In this document: positions 60,077 through 64,000 of the stretch, piece after piece
How positions within the stretch are numbered: position 1 is the stretch's first letter
How the letters are laid out: every line of letters begins with the position of its first letter
Assembly (NCBI RefSeq): GCF_026342405.1
Contig: NZ_JAPEMU010000001.1
Location: 8,184,001 to 8,248,000, forward strand
Length of the DNA: 64,000 nt
Source of the DNA: Kitasatospora sp. NBC_00240
Lineage (GTDB): Bacteria; Actinomycetota; Actinomycetes; Streptomycetales; Streptomycetaceae
Direction of reading: 5' to 3'
Translations under genes and position numbers: made by a program
Notes under the pieces: generated by a model
Databases searched by the model: none
What the model saw: only the letters and a program-made list of their open reading frames with translations
What the model was told of the DNA's origin: nothing

Positions 60077-62587
60077 ATGCGCCAAGGTGTACCGGCGGAC
60101 CAGCACGGCCCGCGCGAGACCCGCGGTACCAGGGCGGAGCGCGGCGACGCGCACCGCCGGCGGGCGCACGTTCCCGCGGCCGCCGGGCACGAGGTCGACG
60201 TCCTGCTCGCGGCCGCCGTCCGCAAGGCGCTCAGCAGCACCCAGGCGTACGGGGGCGTGGTCTACCTGCACTCGCGGGACCGCCGCTCGCTGGTCCTCAC
60301 CACCGTCGCCGGCGTACCCCTGTCGCTGCTCAGCCCGATGCGCCGGATCGCCGTGGCCGGCCCGCTGCCCGCCGCCGTCAGCTACCGCACCGGCCGCACG
60401 GTCACCCTGGCCGACACCGAGGACACCATGCGGCGCTTCCCCCAGCTTGCCGTCGGGATGCCCTACGACTTCTCCTCCGCGTGCGTGCCGATCGCCTCCG
60501 ACGGCCACGCCTTCGGCGTCCTGACCGCGTTCTGGCCGGCCTCGCAGCACGGTGTGCCGGACCGCGCCCCGCGCCATCTGCGGACCATCGCCAACCGCCT
60601 GGGCGGGGCGCTGGCCGGGCTGGAGAGCGGCGGCCACCCGGTGGAGGCCGCCGGGGACACGGCCGTGATCGAGCTGCCGACCCCCGCCATCGCCGTCACC
60701 CGGGTCGGGCTCTTCGACTGGAACCTCGCCACCGGTAGGCTCAACGCCGACGAGGAGATGTGCGAACTGTTCGGCGTCCCCCCGGCCGAGTACGACGGCC
60801 GCGCGGTCACCTTCACCGACCGGATCGCCCCCGCCGACCTGCCCGAGCTGCGTGCCGCCGCCCGCGCCGCGCTCGACCACCGCCGGGTGCTGGCCGCCCG
60901 GATCCGGGTGGTCGACCACGAGGGCCACGCCCACCCCGTCGAACTCTGGGGAAGGGTACCGGACACCGGCCCCACCGGCCGCACCCACCTGGTCGGCGCC
61001 GTCCTCGACAGCCGGACCGGCACCGCCGCCGCGGCCGCCGTCGAACGGCTGCGCGACGGCGTCTTCTCCCTCGACCCCGACGGGGTGACCGGCTACGTCA
61101 ACCGCAGCTGCGAACTGCTGCTGGCCGCCCGCCGCGAGGACCTGGTCGGCCACCACCCCTGGGACGTGCTGCCCTGGCTCGCCGACCCGGTGTACGAGGA
61201 CCGCTACCGGGCCGCGATGCTCTCCCAGCAGCCCACCGCCTTCCTCGCGCTGCGCCCGCCCGACACCTGGCTCGCCTTCTCGCTCTACCCCGACGCGCAC
61301 GGCGTCACCGGGCGGGTGGTCGCCGCCGAGGCACCCCCCGGCGTCGCCGTGCCGCCCGTCGAGACGCCCACCCTGACCCGGCCCGGCATCGGCTCCACCT
61401 ACCACCTGCTGCAGCTGGCCAGCGCACTCACCGAGGCGGTCAGCGTCAAGGAGGTCTGCCAGGCGGTCGGTGAGCAGATCCTGCCCGCCTTCGGCGGCCA
61501 GCAGCTCGCGATCTACACGGCGCGCGAGAAACGGCTCCACCTGGTCTCGCAGACCGGCTACCCGGACGGCTTCCTCGACCCCTTCGAGGGCACCCCGATG
61601 GGCACCCGACTGCCCGGTGTCGACGCGCTCAGCACCGGGACCCCGATCTTCTTCGAGTCCGTCCACCAGCTCTCCGCCGCCTACCCCGGCATCCCGCTCG
61701 ACGAGATGCGCTCCTGGGCCTTCCTCCCGCTGATCGCCTCCGGCCACCCGGTCGGCAGCTGCATCCTCGGCTTCGACGAACCCAAGTCGTTCAGCAGCGA
61801 GGAGCGCGGCCTGCTCACGGCGCTGGGCGGCTTCATCGCCCAGGCCCTGGAACGCGCCCGGCTCTACGACGCCGAGTTCGCCCTCGCCCGGGGGCTGCAG
61901 CAGGCCCTGCTCCCGCACCGGCTGCCCCGGATCGAGGCGGTCCGGATCGTCGCCCGGTACCTGCCCGGCACCCAGGGCATGGAGATCGGCGGCGACTGGT
62001 ACGACGCGATCAGCACCAGCTGCGGCGCCTGCCTGGTGATCGGCGACGTCGAGGGGCACAACGTCGGCGCCGCGGCCACCATGGGCCAGCTCCGCAGCGC
62101 CGTGCGGGCCTTCGCCAGCGGCGGCGACCCGCCGGGCGAGGTGCTCCGGCGCACCAACCGGCTGATGGTCGACCTCGACCCCGGGCTGCTCGCCAGCTGC
62201 TGCCTGATCTACCTGGAGCCCGAAACCGGCCACGCCTGCGCCGCCCGGGCCGGACACCTGCCCCCGCTGCTGCGGCACCCCGACGGCCAGACCGAGGCGC
62301 TGCACCTGCCCGGCGGCCCGCTGCTCGGCATCGACAACCAGGCCGAGTTCCCGGTCACCGAACTGGACCTCGCGCCCGGCTCGATCCTCGCCCTCTACAC
62401 CGACGGCCTGGTGGAGGAGCCCGGGAGCGCCATCGACGAGGGCGTCGACCGGTTGCGCACCACGCTCGCCCACGCCGAGGCGGCCACCCTCGACGAACTC
62501 GCCGACCGCCTGCTGCTCGACGCCCGGCGCTCCACCCACCGCGCCGACGACGTGGCGCTGCTGCTGGCCGCCTACACCCCCGACTGA
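60077..62587 (+). CDS. Multi-sensor PP2C (SpoIIE-type) phosphatase, GAF-PAS-GAF-PP2C
   Basis: 836 aa. GAF1 (about 40-180): GGVVYLHSRDRRSLVLTTVA. PAS/PAC (about 210-320 and a second near 325-410): VGLFDWNLATGRLNADEEMC, RVVDHEGHAHPVELWGRV. GAF2 (about 450-600): EQILPAFGGQQLAIYTAREK. SpoIIE (about 615-836): LQQALLPHRLPRI, YLPGTQGMEIGGDWYDAI (metal-binding Asp), CLVIGDVEGHN, LALYTDGLVEEPG, ADDVALLLAA. It would dephosphorylate an anti-anti-sigma factor in response to small-molecule or redox signals. No kinase domain. Divergent from the RDD gene. Confidence 0.9.
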   Translation: MRQGVPADQHGPRETRGTRAERGDAHRRRAHVPAAAGHEVDVLLAAAVRKALSSTQAYGGVVYLHSRDRRSLVLTTVAGVPLSLLSPMRRIAVAGPLPAAVSYRTGRTVTLADTEDTMRRFPQLAVGMPYDFSSACVPIASDGHAFGVLTAFWPASQHGVPDRAPRHLRTIANRLGGALAGLESGGHPVEAAGDTAVIELPTPAIAVTRVGLFDWNLATGRLNADEEMCELFGVPPAEYDGRAVTFTDRIAPADLPELRAAARAALDHRRVLAARIRVVDHEGHAHPVELWGRVPDTGPTGRTHLVGAVLDSRTGTAAAAAVERLRDGVFSLDPDGVTGYVNRSCELLLAARREDLVGHHPWDVLPWLADPVYEDRYRAAMLSQQPTAFLALRPPDTWLAFSLYPDAHGVTGRVVAAEAPPGVAVPPVETPTLTRPGIGSTYHLLQLASALTEAVSVKEVCQAVGEQILPAFGGQQLAIYTAREKRLHLVSQTGYPDGFLDPFEGTPMGTRLPGVDALSTGTPIFFESVHQLSAAYPGIPLDEMRSWAFLPLIASGHPVGSCILGFDEPKSFSSEERGLLTALGGFIAQALERARLYDAEFALARGLQQALLPHRLPRIEAVRIVARYLPGTQGMEIGGDWYDAISTSCGACLVIGDVEGHNVGAAATMGQLRSAVRAFASGGDPPGEVLRRTNRLMVDLDPGLLASCCLIYLEPETGHACAARAGHLPPLLRHPDGQTEALHLPGGPLLGIDNQAEFPVTELDLAPGSILALYTDGLVEEPGSAIDEGVDRLRTTLAHAEAATLDELADRLLLDARRSTHRADDVALLLAAYTPD

Positions 62588-62712
62588 CCACGCGGGCGTC
62601 CGCGGCCCCGCCGTCGCGGTCCGCCCCGGCGCGCGGGGGCGCGACTTTCGTCGCGGCACCCGACGACCAAGGGTGGCGGTCGGCCGCCGTCCGGTCCGGT
62701 TAGCCTCGCCGG

Positions 62713-64000
62713 GTGGCAGCGACACCAGGAACAGCGGACCGTACGACGGCGACCGGCGCGGGTACGGCCGGTACCCCCGGTACGGCCGGGAAGGGGACCG
62801 GTACAGGCACGGGGCGGGCGGCGGCGGTCGGGCAGGTCGCCGGCCGGGCCGTCCGCCGGGTCTTCCCGGGGCCGTGGGGTGCGTGGGCGCTGGTCCGGGA
62901 GGTCGTCGGCCTCCTGGTCCTCTCCGGGCTGGCGGCGCTGATCGTCGCGGTCGCGCACCGTGGGCCGCTGAAGCTGACGCTGTACGTGGCCGCGGTGGCT
63001 CTGCTGTTCCTGATGCGGCGCGGGCTGCCGGTTCCCGTCCTGCTGGTGACGGCGGCCGGGGCCGGGGCGATCGACAGCTTCAGCCCGCTGCTGGTCTGCG
63101 CCGCCTGGTCGGCCGGTTACCGGGTCACCCGGGCGCTGCCCACGCTGGGAGTGATGGCGGCCTCCTTCACGTTGATGACGGCCACCGCCGTTCTGCACGG
63201 GGACGACGTCGTCCCGGCCGAGGGGGTCGCCGGGTTCGCGTTGGGCGGCTTCCTGCTGTTCGCCGCGCTGCCCGCGCTGGCCGGCCGCTACCACGCCCAG
63301 CGCCGCGCGCTGGTCGTCGCGCTGCAGGAGCGCAACGACCAGCTGGAGCGCGAGCGGGTCATGATCGCCCACCAGGCCCGGCTGCGGGAGCGGCACCGGA
63401 TCGCCCAGGACATGCACGACAGCCTCGGGCACCAGCTCGCACTGATCTCCGTGCACTCCGGCGCGCTGGAGGTGGACCGCTCGCTGACCGACCCCCAGCG
63501 CGCGGCGGTCGGCGTGCTGCGGCAGGCCGCGGTCGCCGCGATGCGCGAGCTCCGGGTGGTGGTGGGCGTGCTGCACGAGGAGTCCGCGCCGCCCGGCGCC
63601 GGGCGGGCGGGCGGTGGCTCCGGCGGCGGGCTGGACGGGATCGAGCGGCTGGCCGAGGGCTCCCGGGCGGCCGGCGCCGCGGTGGTGCTGAGCCGCACCG
63701 GGGAGGGCCGCCCGCTCACGGCGGCCACCGAGCACGCCGCGTACCGGATCGTCCAGGAGGCGCTGACCAACGCGCACAAGCACGCGCCCGGCGCGCCGCT
63801 CAGCGTCGCGCTGCGCTACGAACCGGACGCGCTGGTGGTCGAGGTCGCCAACGGGCCGGCGCCCGAGCCGCCGGCGGCCGGCCAGGTGGTCAGCGGCGGC
63901 CAGGGCCTCACCGGGCTGCGCGAGCGGGCCCGGCTGGTCGGCGGGATGGTGCACGCCGGGCCGTCCGCCGGGGGTGGCTGGCGGTTGGCCGCCGTCCTGC
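62713..64000 (+). CDS. NarL-type sensor histidine kinase, 3' end beyond the window
   Basis: 429 codons visible from a GTG at 62713; no stop in the window. A repeat-rich Gly/Thr N-terminus (TGAGTAGTPGTAG) is followed by four to five membrane helices (LLVLSGLAALIVAVAH, LYVAAVALLFLM, FALGGFLLFAALPALAG). HisKA_3: RERHRIAQDMHDSLGHQLAL with the phospho-His. HATPase: AAYRIVQEALTNAHKHAPG, and GGQGLTGLRERARLVGGMVH. A LuxR-type response regulator gene should follow outside the window. Confidence 0.9.
   Translation, partial: MAATPGTADRTTATGAGTAGTPGTAGKGTGTGTGRAAAVGQVAGRAVRRVFPGPWGAWALVREVVGLLVLSGLAALIVAVAHRGPLKLTLYVAAVALLFLMRRGLPVPVLLVTAAGAGAIDSFSPLLVCAAWSAGYRVTRALPTLGVMAASFTLMTATAVLHGDDVVPAEGVAGFALGGFLLFAALPALAGRYHAQRRALVVALQERNDQLERERVMIAHQARLRERHRIAQDMHDSLGHQLALISVHSGALEVDRSLTDPQRAAVGVLRQAAVAAMRELRVVVGVLHEESAPPGAGRAGGGSGGGLDGIERLAEGSRAAGAAVVLSRTGEGRPLTAATEHAAYRIVQEALTNAHKHAPGAPLSVALRYEPDALVVEVANGPAPEPPAAGQVVSGGQGLTGLRERARLVGGMVHAGPSAGGGWRLAAVL

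Noticed and set aside
59945..62725. 926-codon minus-strand open frame opposite the SpoIIE phosphatase
   Set aside because: Low-complexity Gly/Val/Gln-rich translation; the + strand protein has GAF, PAS and PP2C motifs.
62572..63954. Minus-strand open frame at the right edge
   Set aside because: It is antisense to an incomplete NarL-type histidine kinase whose HisKA and HATPase motifs are plain on the + strand.

Overview
The window is high-GC actinomycete DNA, most likely Streptomyces or a close relative such as Kitasatospora. The evidence is the strong third-position GC, frequent GTG starts, ATGA/GTGA gene overlaps, ECF sigma factors, SpoIIE-type phosphatases and a near-complete antimycin gene set. 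I see no rRNA, tRNA, CRISPR array or insertion sequence.

Left edge (1-4430): the 3' end of a SigE-like sigma factor with a coupled membrane protein, an HNH-type protein, an F420/flavin-type oxidoreductase, a polytopic membrane protein and an NTF2-fold protein.

Core (4605-32374): a complete antimycin-type depsipeptide cluster with all 17 genes, antA to antQ. AntN, AntO and AntP turn tryptophan into anthranilate and supply formyl chemistry. AntF and AntG activate anthranilate and tether it to a carrier protein. AntH-L, a phenylacetyl-CoA-epoxidase-type complex, oxidises it to 3-aminosalicylate. AntC joins the resulting 3-formamidosalicylate to threonine and a keto-acid-derived hydroxy acid. 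AntE makes alkylmalonyl-CoA extenders, AntD adds one and closes the dilactone, AntM reduces the C-8 ketone and AntB acylates it. AntQ is the phosphopantetheinyl transferase and AntA the pathway ECF sigma factor. Layout: antPONM-LKJIH (-), antGFQ (+), antEDC (-), antBA (+). Points of note are a Cys nucleophile in AntO, a Ser-Ser C-terminus on AntA where Ala-Ala is expected, a probable CTG start for antQ, an unusual AT motif in AntD, and short tandem repeats at many gene and domain borders.

Middle (32592-46815): a WXG100-like operon, a CxxC peroxidase-like protein, a molybdopterin/cytochrome-b fusion with a membrane partner, a GT-C glycosyltransferase, a P-loop kinase-like protein, a secreted M43 metalloprotease, and a methyltransferase coupled to a GT2-DUF2064 fusion.

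Right (46931-64000): a response regulator/histidine kinase pair, a truncated GNAT remnant, a HelD/HelR-type helicase preceded by a rifamycin-associated-element-like inverted repeat, an SGNH hydrolase, a Sel1-repeat protein next to an Imm53-type immunity gene broken by an in-frame TAG, a zinc-ribbon epimerase, a universal stress protein, a Nei-type glycosylase, a uridine-kinase-like protein without a Walker A motif, DUF4326 and RDD proteins, a GAF-PAS-GAF-SpoIIE phosphatase, and a NarL-type histidine kinase cut by the window end.
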